Positions 34,280 to 42,117 of a stretch of DNA of 49,371 nt are shown here, one piece after another (position 1 is the first letter of the stretch; every line of letters begins with the position of its first letter). The notes under the pieces are model-generated. The model made no database searches, was not told the DNA's origin, and worked only from the letters and a program-made list of their open reading frames with translations. A program made the position numbers and the translations under genes. Origin of the DNA: Chromatiaceae bacterium (GTDB lineage Bacteria > Pseudomonadota > Gammaproteobacteria > Chromatiales > Chromatiaceae); NCBI GenBank assembly GCA_013426805.1, contig JACDZG010000050.1, forward strand, positions 1 to 49,371, read 5' to 3'.

Positions 34280-34969
34280 ATGGCCGGTGACCGCTTGCCT
34301 GGTAAGCGCTGTGGCAGTTTGCAGGTGCTCGGTGTCTGGCTCGCGTGCAGCCTGCTTGTCTGCGCGATGCCGCTCGCCGCCGGACTCCTGACGACGGAGC
34401 GGACCTTGGCCAATTTCACCTTCGTCGGTGACGACTTGGAGTATTCGCCCGACCCGGGGAGCTACGCCTTGCCCGTCGACAGCGCCGTGGCCGACCCGGG
34501 CCTGGGCGAAGGCAGTGCGGATTCGGCGCATGAGCCCTTGCGGGGCTCCCTGCATCTTGGTGTCAAGACCGATCGCTTTGGTGACTTCCGTGGTGCGGAC
34601 TTCAATGCCTTCGGCAGCCTGCCGGCCTTGGCGGCCCGTCCGGAAGTTGAATTACTCAACGGCTCGGTGAAATCAACGGGTCCGGGCACCCGGCTTGGCG
34701 GTCTGGAGTGCCCGTTCGAGCGGGATCGGATCAGCGGCCCACTGGTCGGCCAATACCGTCTCGTCGGCATTTTTACCTTGGCGGCCGGTGTCGACGAAGT
34801 GACCTGGGTCCAGGGCTTCGCGGACGGCGCCGCGGCCCTGCGTGTGCTCAGTGCCGAGGACGCGGGTACCGGATCGCAAGGAGCGATCAAGGCCATCCCG
34901 GCGCCGGCCACACTCGGGCTTCTGGCCGCGGGCCTGTTCCTGCTGTGGCGGCGTCGCCGCGTCAAGTAA
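34280..34969 (+). CDS. PEP-CTERM-like exported protein
   Basis: A 229-residue secreted protein with an N-terminal signal (hydrophobic about 15-35). The C-terminus, IPAPATLGLLAAGLFLLWRR, then further basic residues, has the layout of a PEP-CTERM sorting signal: motif, hydrophobic helix, Arg cluster. The canonical PEP is replaced by PAP. Such proteins are processed by exosortase and delivered to the surface or exopolysaccharide matrix. No exosortase gene is in the window. The middle is an unrecognised Gly/Asp-rich domain. It converges with the DUF2721 gene. Confidence 0.75.
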   Translation: MAGDRLPGKRCGSLQVLGVWLACSLLVCAMPLAAGLLTTERTLANFTFVGDDLEYSPDPGSYALPVDSAVADPGLGEGSADSAHEPLRGSLHLGVKTDRFGDFRGADFNAFGSLPALAARPEVELLNGSVKSTGPGTRLGGLECPFERDRISGPLVGQYRLVGIFTLAAGVDEVTWVQGFADGAAALRVLSAEDAGTGSQGAIKAIPAPATLGLLAAGLFLLWRRRRVK

Positions 34970-34983
34970 CGAGGACCGGCGCG

Positions 34984-35421
34984 CTAACGCGGCCCGAAGC
35001 GTAAACCGGCAGTGGCGACCAGAATCTCCCGCAACAACAGGATCAGCGCGGCAATCAAGGTCAACATGGCGGCGACGAACAGGCTCGCGACGACCGGTGA
35101 GGTTTCGAAAGAAAACAACGCACTGAGAAACAGGACCGCGATCACCGCCGAGATCAGCAGGGCGGTGGTAGTGCATAGTCCGATGGCCAGACTGATGATC
35201 TGTGCCCGCCGCGACAAGGCCGCCAGTTCTTCATGGAGCGGGCCTGGGGGAAGCGGCTGGGCCATCACCTGTTCTTCGATCACGCGGGCGCGATCGACCA
35301 CGCGCGCCAGGCGGGCCGCCATGACCCCGAGGATCGCCGCGATCCCCGAGAGCAGGAAGACCGGTGCGACCGAGAGCTGAATGACGTGGGCGATGGCTGA
35401 AATCGTTGGTTCTGTCGGCAT
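34984..35421 (-). CDS. DUF2721 membrane protein
   Basis: A 145-residue protein with three hydrophobic helices (about 10-35, 70-95, 100-128). The DUF2721 pattern AHVIQLSVAPVFLLSGI and NRLARI-like ARLARVVDRAR is present. The function of the family is unknown. The ATG at 35421 has AAAGA about 8 bases upstream; another in-frame ATG at 35445 would add eight residues. Confidence 0.82.
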   Translation of the reverse strand: MPTEPTISAIAHVIQLSVAPVFLLSGIAAILGVMAARLARVVDRARVIEEQVMAQPLPPGPLHEELAALSRRAQIISLAIGLCTTTALLISAVIAVLFLSALFSFETSPVVASLFVAAMLTLIAALILLLREILVATAGLRFGPR

Positions 35422-35482
35422 AGGGTCTTTGAATCGGTAAGTCATTGAACGGCGGCGTGGGCTGAACCGATGCGTGCCGCGT

Positions 35483-35536
35483 TATATAGCCATCGGACGT
35501 GATAACCGGACGTAGGGGCGGGTTTCAAACCCGCCT
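35483..35536. repeat. Interspersed palindromic repeat, copy 1
   Basis: A roughly 54-base element beginning TATAGCC and ending in the palindrome GGCGGGTTTCAAACCCGCC (35517-35535, nine-base arms). It matches the element at 44266-44322 with only a few differences. It lies in the gap upstream of the DUF2721 gene. Confidence 0.8.
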
Positions 35537-35607
35537 CCACACCGCGGGTCTGTCCGGATATCAGGTAGGAAGACCATACCTTGAGTCGCGCAAGACCACC
35601 CCCGCCA

Positions 35608-35626
35608 TTCCGGCAGGATGCCGGAA
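35608..35626. repeat. Short hairpin repeat downstream of cowN
   Basis: TTCCGGCA-GGA-TGCCGGAA, a perfect 8-base stem with a 3-base loop. Such TTCCGGCA…TGCCGGAA hairpins are common dispersed repeats in proteobacteria. It lies about 65 bases after the cowN stop and could also act as a transcript-end structure, though no T-run follows. Confidence 0.55.
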
Positions 35627-35689
35627 ACCAGGGCCAGGGATGGGAACGCTCAGCCAGTGCTGATCGACGAGACCAAACGGAACGGCCTG

Positions 35690-35989
35690 CTAACAGCATT
35701 CGATCTCGATTGATTCGAGCATGGTGGCCAGGTCCGCCTCGTCCCAGCGCTCCAACAGGTCGCGCAGATCGTTGAGGTGGCAGTGGATATGGTAAAGCGC
35801 ATCATGATGGGTCGGCCCCTGGGTGCCGTCCAGTTTGGCGGCGAAATAATCCCAGAACGGTTCTTGCCGTCCGTCTTTGGCCATCGCAGTACGCAAAGTG
35901 TCGACAAATTGCTGCGATTTGGCGTCGCAGTCCAGGCCGAGGAAGCTGACGTAACGATCAAGGGTGGGGCTGTCGGTCGGTTCAGTCAT
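35690..35989 (-). CDS. cowN: N2-fixation sustaining protein CowN
   Basis: A 99-residue small soluble protein matching CowN: DRYVSFLGLDCDAKSQQFVD at the N-terminus, EPFWDYFAAKL in the middle and HIHCHLNDLRDLLE with a Cys-Cys end. CowN protects nitrogenase from inhibition by CO and is found in diazotrophs. Its presence is the best single clue to the organism's metabolism. It stands alone, with flanking repeats. Confidence 0.9.
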   Translation of the reverse strand: MTEPTDSPTLDRYVSFLGLDCDAKSQQFVDTLRTAMAKDGRQEPFWDYFAAKLDGTQGPTHHDALYHIHCHLNDLRDLLERWDEADLATMLESIEIECC

Positions 35990-36105
35990 CGTGGTCAGTC
36001 GGGGTCAATCAGGGTCATTGGGGGTTGGCGGGGCGTCAGCCGTTCGTTTCGGTTGATTGGGCGTCGGCGCTGCTCAGGTTTGGGTCATCGAACCGCAGTG
36101 TGACA

Positions 36106-36765
36106 TCAAACGCCAGCCTCCAAAAAGCTGAAATAGCCGCTGCGATCGAAGATGATATGGTCGAGTAACTCGATCCCGAGCACGGCGCCCGCCGCCCGGA
36201 TCTGCCGCGTGGCGTCGATGTCCGCCGCCGATGGAGTGACGCCGCCCTCCGGGTGGTTATGGGCCAGGATCAGCCCCGACGCGCGATCCGCCACCGCGTC
36301 GGCAAACACCTCGCGCGGGTGGACCGGGCTGCGGTCGATGAGTCCGATGGAAATCACCCGCACATTCAAGACCTCGTTGGCGCCGTTGATGGTAACGGCC
36401 AGCAGGTGCTCTTGCCGCCGGTCGGCATAATGCCGAATTAGCGGCAGCACATCGGCCGGTGTCCCGATCTTGATCCCTGCGGGCTTGATCCGCCGCCGGG
36501 CGAACTCGATGGCGGCGAGGATCAACGTGGCCTTGGCCTCACCTACGCCCGGCAATCCGGTCAGATCCTCCACCCGGACCTCCAGACCGCGGTCGTCCAT
36601 CACTCGCGCCAGGCGCCTCGCCAGGGTCATCACATCGACCCCAGCCGTGCCCTTGCCGAGCAGCACGGCCAGCAACTCCTGATCGCTCAGTGCCGCGGCA
36701 CCCCGGGCGAGCAACTTTTCCCGCGGCCGGTCGGCCTTCGGGATCTGACCGATGGTCCGCCCCAT
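36106..36765 (-). CDS. radC: RadC-family JAB-domain protein
   Basis: A 219-residue RadC protein. An N-terminal helix-hairpin-helix region (LTGLPGVGEAKATLI, about 68-83) is followed by the JAMM metalloprotease-like domain with HNHPEGGVTPSAADID (about 169-184; His, His, Ser, Asp ligands all present). The true role of RadC is unclear; the old DNA-repair name came from a misassigned mutation. The ATG lies 4 bases after hsdR, so it ends the restriction operon. Confidence 0.92.
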   Translation of the reverse strand: MGRTIGQIPKADRPREKLLARGAAALSDQELLAVLLGKGTAGVDVMTLARRLARVMDDRGLEVRVEDLTGLPGVGEAKATLILAAIEFARRRIKPAGIKIGTPADVLPLIRHYADRRQEHLLAVTINGANEVLNVRVISIGLIDRSPVHPREVFADAVADRASGLILAHNHPEGGVTPSAADIDATRQIRAAGAVLGIELLDHIIFDRSGYFSFLEAGV

Positions 36766-36769
36766 GGCG

Positions 36770-39706
36770 TCAGGCCGCCAGCGCGAGGTGGTGCCGGATG
36801 ACCGTCACCGCCATGATGTCGAAGATGGCCCCGGTGTCCGTGTATTTCCGGTCCGCCAGTTCGTCGTAGCGTCCGCGCAGCGCATAGGCGTCCTGGATGC
36901 GTCCATTGACTTGCCCCTGGTAGGACCCCTCCAGATAGACCAGGTCCTGGCGGTGGGTGAGCACCGTCTCCCGAATCTCCGCGTCCCCGGTTTTTTCCTG
37001 AGTGACCTCCTTGATGCACAGGGCCTCCTCGTCGGAGATCGCGAATTGCCCGCGGATCGCGTCGATCATATCCTGTACCGACACCTTTGGGACTGTTGGC
37101 CCTGCGCCCGGAGTCCCCTGGCCGGGCCTGAGCCGGATCTGGCCGGGGCGGTTGACCTCCCCCTGATACTGCACTGCCGCTTTGACGACCTCCGTCGCCC
37201 GAATTTGGCGCATCAACTCGGACACCGGCCCGTCCTTGATGAGTTGCGGCCCCACCAGTTCCGCGAAGGCGACGAACGCGCCGAGTTCCGGCGGATAGGT
37301 GAAGAAACAGGTCAGGAAATGATAGCTGCGGACCAGGCGGGCGAGCAGATAGACAAACGCCTTGCGCTCGTCCGCCCCGGCGAGCCGGTCCTGAAAGCGT
37401 TTGCGCAGCCCGTTCACGGTGAACTGGATCTGGGCATCGCTGCCCGTCGCCAGCAGCTTGACCAACGCGCCCGCATCCTCCTGGTTGAAGACGCCGAACG
37501 CCAGGGCTTGCCGATGCAGGCGCACGCACGCCTGTTCATCCGGCGCATCCGGCTGGAAGGGCGTCCCCTGCCGGTACTTCGCGAAGGCGTTCAGGATCGC
37601 CTGGGCATTATTGGTGAAGTCCACCACCACCACCGTTTGCTTGTCCGCGTGGCAGCGGTTCAGGCGCGACAAGGTTTGTACCGCATTGCGGTCCATCACC
37701 GGTTTGTCCAGGAACATCCCGGCCAACAATGGTTGATCGAAGCCGGTCTGGAACTTGTTGGCGACCACCATCAAGCGGTAGTCGTCGCCCTCGAACCGGT
37801 CCTCGATCTGCTCGCCGTCCTTGAGCTCGTTGACCGCGTGCTCGCTGATCGCCTGATTGGTCTGCGGATGGGTGAAGTCCGAGAAGGCATAAAGCACCTG
37901 GTAGTCCGCCCCGCGTTCCCTGAGCTTCTCCTTGATGATCTCGAAATAACGCAGCCCGGCCACCCGTGAACTGGTCACGATCATCGCATTGGCCCGCCCC
38001 TGGATGAGCGGCTTGATGCTCGCGTCGAAGATGCGCAGCATGACCTCGGCCTTGTACTGGATCAGTCCCTCGTCCTGGAAGGCGACGTTCTTCAGCGCCT
38101 TGGCGACCACGCCCTTGGGGTACAGCCGCTCCTGATAGGGGTCGGGCACATAGCGGCAGTGCAGGTGGTACAGGGTCTTGTAGGAGAGAATCGCCGTGGC
38201 CACGTCCAGGATATACCCCTCGCTGATCGCCTCCGCCTCCGTATAGGTGTCGAAGGGGGCACCGAACAAGGTCAGCGTGGCCGGTGCGGGGGTGGCGGTG
38301 AAGGCGACGAAGAGTTGGTTACCGTCATGCTCGCGGATGATCCGCGCGATCTGTGCCTCCGCGTCGTCGCCCGCTGCCGCCGGATCGGCGGCGTCGTCCA
38401 AGTCCGGTTCATCCGGATTGCGGAAGGGGATCCGGATCGCCACGCCCATCCTCCCCTCCTGCGACCGGTGCGCCTCGTCGATCAGAAAGGCGACCCGTAG
38501 CGACTTCAGCGCCGGGTCGTCGCGGATACGGTCCAGGATCCAGGCGAACTTCTGCTGGGTGGTCACGACAATGGGCCGGCGCTTGGCGAGGAAACGCGGC
38601 AGATCCTCAGCCTTGCGCGCCAGGCCTATCAGGTCGGTGAGGTGGGTGAAGTTCGCCAACTCATCCTTGATGTTCTTGTCCAGGGTCTTGCGGTCGGTGA
38701 GGATAAAGACGAGATCCACCAGTTTCTCGTTGCTGCCCGGCCGGAACAGACTGTGCAGCCGGTCCGCCAGCCAGCAGATCGTCAGGGTCTTGCCGCTGCC
38801 GGCGGAGTGCTGGATCAGGAACTTGCCGCCGATCTCACCGGTTGCGATGAACCGCTCTACCACCGCGTCCGCCACCCGGCGCACGGTGCGACTCTGGTGA
38901 TAGCGCGGAAACAGGGTGAAGGCGGGTCGCGCGGGCCGATCCGCGGCGGCCTCGCGCGCCGGGGCATAGACCAGGAAAAAGGACAGGGCCTCCAGCAGGT
39001 GTTCCCGTGACAGGACCTCCCGATACAGGAACTCCACCGGGTACTCTCCTGGCGTCTGTGGCTGATTGGTCAGCCCCGTGTTGAACCAACGGAAGTTCTC
39101 CGCCCGGCGCGGATCGGTCGCGGCCATGACCTCACTGGTGTCGGCGGCCAGATAGAGGAAGGGATGGCGGAAGATCTTCAGACGGTGATCACGGGCCGCA
39201 AACTGCGCTACCGCGTTATGGACGTTCTGGTTCTTCTCGTGCTTCACCTCCAGGTCCACGATGGGCAGGCCGTTGAGAAAAAAAACGAAATCGATCTCTT
39301 GGCTCCTGTCACCAAAGTAATAGTGCGGGCGGAAGGCGATGCGGTTCTGCGGGTAGTTGAGCATCGCATCGCTCTCGCTGGAGCGGGGCTTGGGATAGTA
39401 GAGCCGCAGCCTGAGGCCCCGTACCGGCAGTCCATGGCGGATCAGCACCCACAGCGGTGTATGCGTCAGTTCCGAGTGCAGTGCGCGAAAGACCTCGCCG
39501 CGGACGTCGCTGCCATAGTCCTCCGCCAAGCGTTTCAGCGTATCCGCCTGGGTATCGGTAAGGAAGGACCACAGATGATCCTCCGCGATGCCGTGCCCGG
39601 TGTCCGTGATCTCAGACTGATTGAGCACCGCGTACCCGTGCACGCGGACCAGGAAGGCCGCGATGTGGTCCTGAAAGGCCAGTTCCGGCGGCTTCTTCTT
39701 GGTCAC
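36770..39706 (-). CDS. hsdR: Type I restriction enzyme R subunit HsdR
   Basis: A 978-residue restriction and translocation subunit. The N-terminal nuclease has Asp139 and Glu153-x-Lys155 (EIDFVFF, DLEVKHEK). The helicase motor has Walker A QHSAGSGKT (about 299-307), the FLIDEAHRSQEG DEAH box and a FTATPA motif. A C-terminal helical domain binds the core enzyme. Start is a GTG at 39706, three bases after the DUF1016 stop. The gene is intact. Confidence 0.93.
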   Translation of the reverse strand: MTKKKPPELAFQDHIAAFLVRVHGYAVLNQSEITDTGHGIAEDHLWSFLTDTQADTLKRLAEDYGSDVRGEVFRALHSELTHTPLWVLIRHGLPVRGLRLRLYYPKPRSSESDAMLNYPQNRIAFRPHYYFGDRSQEIDFVFFLNGLPIVDLEVKHEKNQNVHNAVAQFAARDHRLKIFRHPFLYLAADTSEVMAATDPRRAENFRWFNTGLTNQPQTPGEYPVEFLYREVLSREHLLEALSFFLVYAPAREAAADRPARPAFTLFPRYHQSRTVRRVADAVVERFIATGEIGGKFLIQHSAGSGKTLTICWLADRLHSLFRPGSNEKLVDLVFILTDRKTLDKNIKDELANFTHLTDLIGLARKAEDLPRFLAKRRPIVVTTQQKFAWILDRIRDDPALKSLRVAFLIDEAHRSQEGRMGVAIRIPFRNPDEPDLDDAADPAAAGDDAEAQIARIIREHDGNQLFVAFTATPAPATLTLFGAPFDTYTEAEAISEGYILDVATAILSYKTLYHLHCRYVPDPYQERLYPKGVVAKALKNVAFQDEGLIQYKAEVMLRIFDASIKPLIQGRANAMIVTSSRVAGLRYFEIIKEKLRERGADYQVLYAFSDFTHPQTNQAISEHAVNELKDGEQIEDRFEGDDYRLMVVANKFQTGFDQPLLAGMFLDKPVMDRNAVQTLSRLNRCHADKQTVVVVDFTNNAQAILNAFAKYRQGTPFQPDAPDEQACVRLHRQALAFGVFNQEDAGALVKLLATGSDAQIQFTVNGLRKRFQDRLAGADERKAFVYLLARLVRSYHFLTCFFTYPPELGAFVAFAELVGPQLIKDGPVSELMRQIRATEVVKAAVQYQGEVNRPGQIRLRPGQGTPGAGPTVPKVSVQDMIDAIRGQFAISDEEALCIKEVTQEKTGDAEIRETVLTHRQDLVYLEGSYQGQVNGRIQDAYALRGRYDELADRKYTDTGAIFDIMAVTVIRHHLALAA

Positions 39707-39709
39707 TGC

Positions 39710-40777
39710 CTAGTCCTCGGATTGCTCAAGGCGCGCCCTGGCCAGGCGGATGGCGTCGTGGAACCTGCGCTCCAACTCCGCGCGCGGCAGGTCCTGGGTC
39801 CAGTAACTCGCAACATGGATATCGCCGCCGGTCAGCCCCATCAGTTCCATGTGTTCCTGGCTCTTACCCGCGCACAGGATGATTCCCAATGGTTCGGCCT
39901 CCCCTGGCTCGACCGCGTGACGCTTGAGCCAGCCCAGGTAGAGCTCCATCTGACCCTTGTCGGCGGCCTCGAATTCGCCGATCTTCAGGTCCATCGCGAT
40001 CAGCCGACGCAGCTTGCGGTGATAAAAGAGCAAATCCAGGTAATAGTCACGGGCATCGATCTGCATCCGCTGCTGCCGGGCAACGAAGCAGAAGCCGACC
40101 CCGAGTTCCAGGATGAACGCCTCGATCTCGCGCAGGATCGCCACCTCCAGGTCCTTCTCCGCGTAGGTGTCCTTGAGGCCCAGAAAATCCAGGATATAGG
40201 GGTCGCGAAAGACCAAATCGGGCGTGAGCCGGTCTTCCTCCCGCAGCGCCTTGATCTCCTGTTCGATCAGCGCCGCGGGTTTGCGGGAGAGGACGGTGCG
40301 CTCGAACAACATCGACTGAATTTTTTTCTCGAGGGCGCGCGTGCTCCAACGCTCGACCCGGCACATCTCGGCGTAGAAGTCCCGTTTCACCGGGTCATCA
40401 AGGGCGATAATGGCACGGAAGTGGGTCCAGCCCAATTGTGTCCGCAGTGCGGACACAATCTCGGCATCAGGGAAGACCTCGGCGAAGCGGATCATGCGGA
40501 ACAGGTTGCGCGGTCCGAATCCCCGCCCGAACTCCAGCCCCAATTGTCTCCCCAGTGCGGAGACAATCTCCTGTCCGTACTCGGCGCGTTGCTGCCCCAA
40601 GATGTCCTCGCGAATTCGCCGGCCGATGTGCCAGTAAAGCGTCACCAACCCGGAATCCACCGCGCGGGCGACGCTGATCCGTGCTTGGAGGATCAACTCG
40701 CGCAGATCGCCGAGCAGGGGCCGTGGTGGGGTAACGGCACCTGATTGTTCCAGATCGCTGCCGGGTGTTCGGGTCAT
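39710..40777 (-). CDS. DUF1016 / YhcG-type PD-(D/E)XK nuclease
   Basis: A 355-residue protein. The N-terminal DUF1016 region (about 15-160; YWHIGRRIREDILGQQRAEYG, key residues WHIGRRI) is followed by a C-terminal PD-(D/E)XK nuclease (about 190-330) with YYLDLLFYHRKLRRLIAMDLK, where Asp and Asp-x-Lys form the catalytic core. Such nucleases are often found inside type I restriction loci and may add to cleavage or be prophage-derived. The ATG at 40777 overlaps the hsdS stop (ATGA). Two near-identical DNA hairpins lie within the gene. Confidence 0.88.
   Translation of the reverse strand: MTRTPGSDLEQSGAVTPPRPLLGDLRELILQARISVARAVDSGLVTLYWHIGRRIREDILGQQRAEYGQEIVSALGRQLGLEFGRGFGPRNLFRMIRFAEVFPDAEIVSALRTQLGWTHFRAIIALDDPVKRDFYAEMCRVERWSTRALEKKIQSMLFERTVLSRKPAALIEQEIKALREEDRLTPDLVFRDPYILDFLGLKDTYAEKDLEVAILREIEAFILELGVGFCFVARQQRMQIDARDYYLDLLFYHRKLRRLIAMDLKIGEFEAADKGQMELYLGWLKRHAVEPGEAEPLGIILCAGKSQEHMELMGLTGGDIHVASYWTQDLPRAELERRFHDAIRLARARLEQSED
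40435..40459. repeat. Hairpin within the DUF1016 gene, copy A
   Basis: A 25-base palindrome with 11-base arms (ATTGTGTCCGC / GCGGACACAAT) and a 3-base loop. It encodes EIVSALRTQLG on the minus strand. It is related to copy B, 108 bases (36 codons) away. Confidence 0.8.
40543..40567. repeat. Hairpin within the DUF1016 gene, copy B
   Basis: A 25-base imperfect palindrome with 9-base arms (ATTGTCTCC / GGAGACAAT). It encodes EIVSALGRQLG on the minus strand, in the same reading frame as copy A. Confidence 0.78.
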
Positions 40778-42117
40778 GCCGCTGTCTCGCAATCACGTGA
40801 ATCGGCGGCGGCCGGATCTCCGCCGGATGTGACGCGCCGCAGGTCCGCCTCCGTGATTCGCCGCTGGCCGGTGACGCATTCGTGGATCAGGGATTTGCGG
40901 TAGGCGGCGAGGGTGGCGATTTGCTGCTCTATGATTGAGGCCACGTCTGCGATTCCCGCAAGCCTGGAATCCAGAAACGCGACGATTGCATCCTGTTCTT
41001 GGATCGGCGGCAGCGGAATCAACATGCGTCCATATCTGGTCGAGTTCAGATTAGACTGCTGGACCGACGGAATCGCCAGCTTTCGTGCGAAGGCCAGAAA
41101 TCCGGGGCTGTTAACCAAATAATTCAGATAGTACGGATTCGCCCGATGGTTGGTGCGGATGCGAACGAGATAAGATGCAAAGGTAACGGCACAGTCCCGG
41201 CTCTTGCGGAAAATCGCAGCTTTCCCCACCTGGTCTGGACTGTTCGTCCTATTATAGAGTATGTCCCCGGTCTGCAGGAGCAGATCTGCGGAAACAGACT
41301 CAACAAAATCGAGGTTGGTGAAGCGAATCTCACCCCGTTGAATATGTCCCATCTTAAGGACCGGAAACTGACCTTCTTGTGCGGTTTTCTCGGAAATGCC
41401 GTAGTCGATGCGCGCTACTACCCGCTTGATCTGGCAGACCTTCCAGTGATCCGGCACGGAGTCGATCCAATCCTCATCAATCCGCCGTAGCGGGATTCCA
41501 GGCTCAATGCCTCGTGTCACGGCAGATTCGATAAGGCTTTCTCGCATTAGGTCTAAGGCGGCGATTTGGCTGCGTTTTGCACTCGCTGCGGTATCTAATG
41601 CCGTGCAACTGGAATCTAGGTAGGCACCAATCCGCTTCTGTTCGGATGGAGGCGCCAGTGTAGTTGGGAAGGCGCTGAAATCCTTCTCTGAAACGGCGGG
41701 ATAACCCACGCCAGTTGCATGGGCCTCGAAATATTGACGGGCGTACTCCGATACGAGGGTGTAGTAGGCAAATTTAGGCCAAAGACGATCCTGCCGGGGC
41801 TCGACGACATTAAATCCGGTTGAGCAAATGAGGTCAGCAAGCGTACCTGCTATGTGCGCGGCGGCTTGCAGGTTCGGTCTAACCGAGGAGATGATGGTGC
41901 TGTCGGGAGCGACGCGCCGACGCGCCCGTGATGGGGCGTCCTCGTAGCGCAAACGTTCGATAGCGGACTGATCAACGATTCCATGATAGTCCACATTGGA
42001 AATCTCGAGATAGTTAAATTCATAATCTAGATCGGTGTTTGCCAGTAATGCGGATGCATTGATTGCCGCAATGTCTTTCAGCCGGTCATGGCCCCAACCT
42101 GGAGGTAAGGGGGTCAT
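40774..42117 (-). CDS. hsdS: Type I restriction specificity subunit HsdS
   Basis: A 447-residue specificity subunit with two target-recognition domains (about 1-190 and 215-400). Each is followed by a conserved helical spacer (PPSEQKRIGAYLDSSCTALD and PPIQEQDAIVAFLDSRLAGI). The two recognition domains set the two halves of a bipartite site that cannot be read here. Base composition is more A/T-rich than in hsdM and hsdR, as expected for a fast-changing specificity gene. The ATG overlaps the hsdM stop (ATGA). Confidence 0.92.
   Translation of the reverse strand: MTPLPPGWGHDRLKDIAAINASALLANTDLDYEFNYLEISNVDYHGIVDQSAIERLRYEDAPSRARRRVAPDSTIISSVRPNLQAAAHIAGTLADLICSTGFNVVEPRQDRLWPKFAYYTLVSEYARQYFEAHATGVGYPAVSEKDFSAFPTTLAPPSEQKRIGAYLDSSCTALDTAASAKRSQIAALDLMRESLIESAVTRGIEPGIPLRRIDEDWIDSVPDHWKVCQIKRVVARIDYGISEKTAQEGQFPVLKMGHIQRGEIRFTNLDFVESVSADLLLQTGDILYNRTNSPDQVGKAAIFRKSRDCAVTFASYLVRIRTNHRANPYYLNYLVNSPGFLAFARKLAIPSVQQSNLNSTRYGRMLIPLPPIQEQDAIVAFLDSRLAGIADVASIIEQQIATLAAYRKSLIHECVTGQRRITEADLRRVTSGGDPAAADSRDCETAA

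Noticed and set aside
39164-40744. Plus-strand frame of 526 codons
   Set aside because: Antisense of hsdR and the DUF1016 gene, whose motifs are unambiguous.
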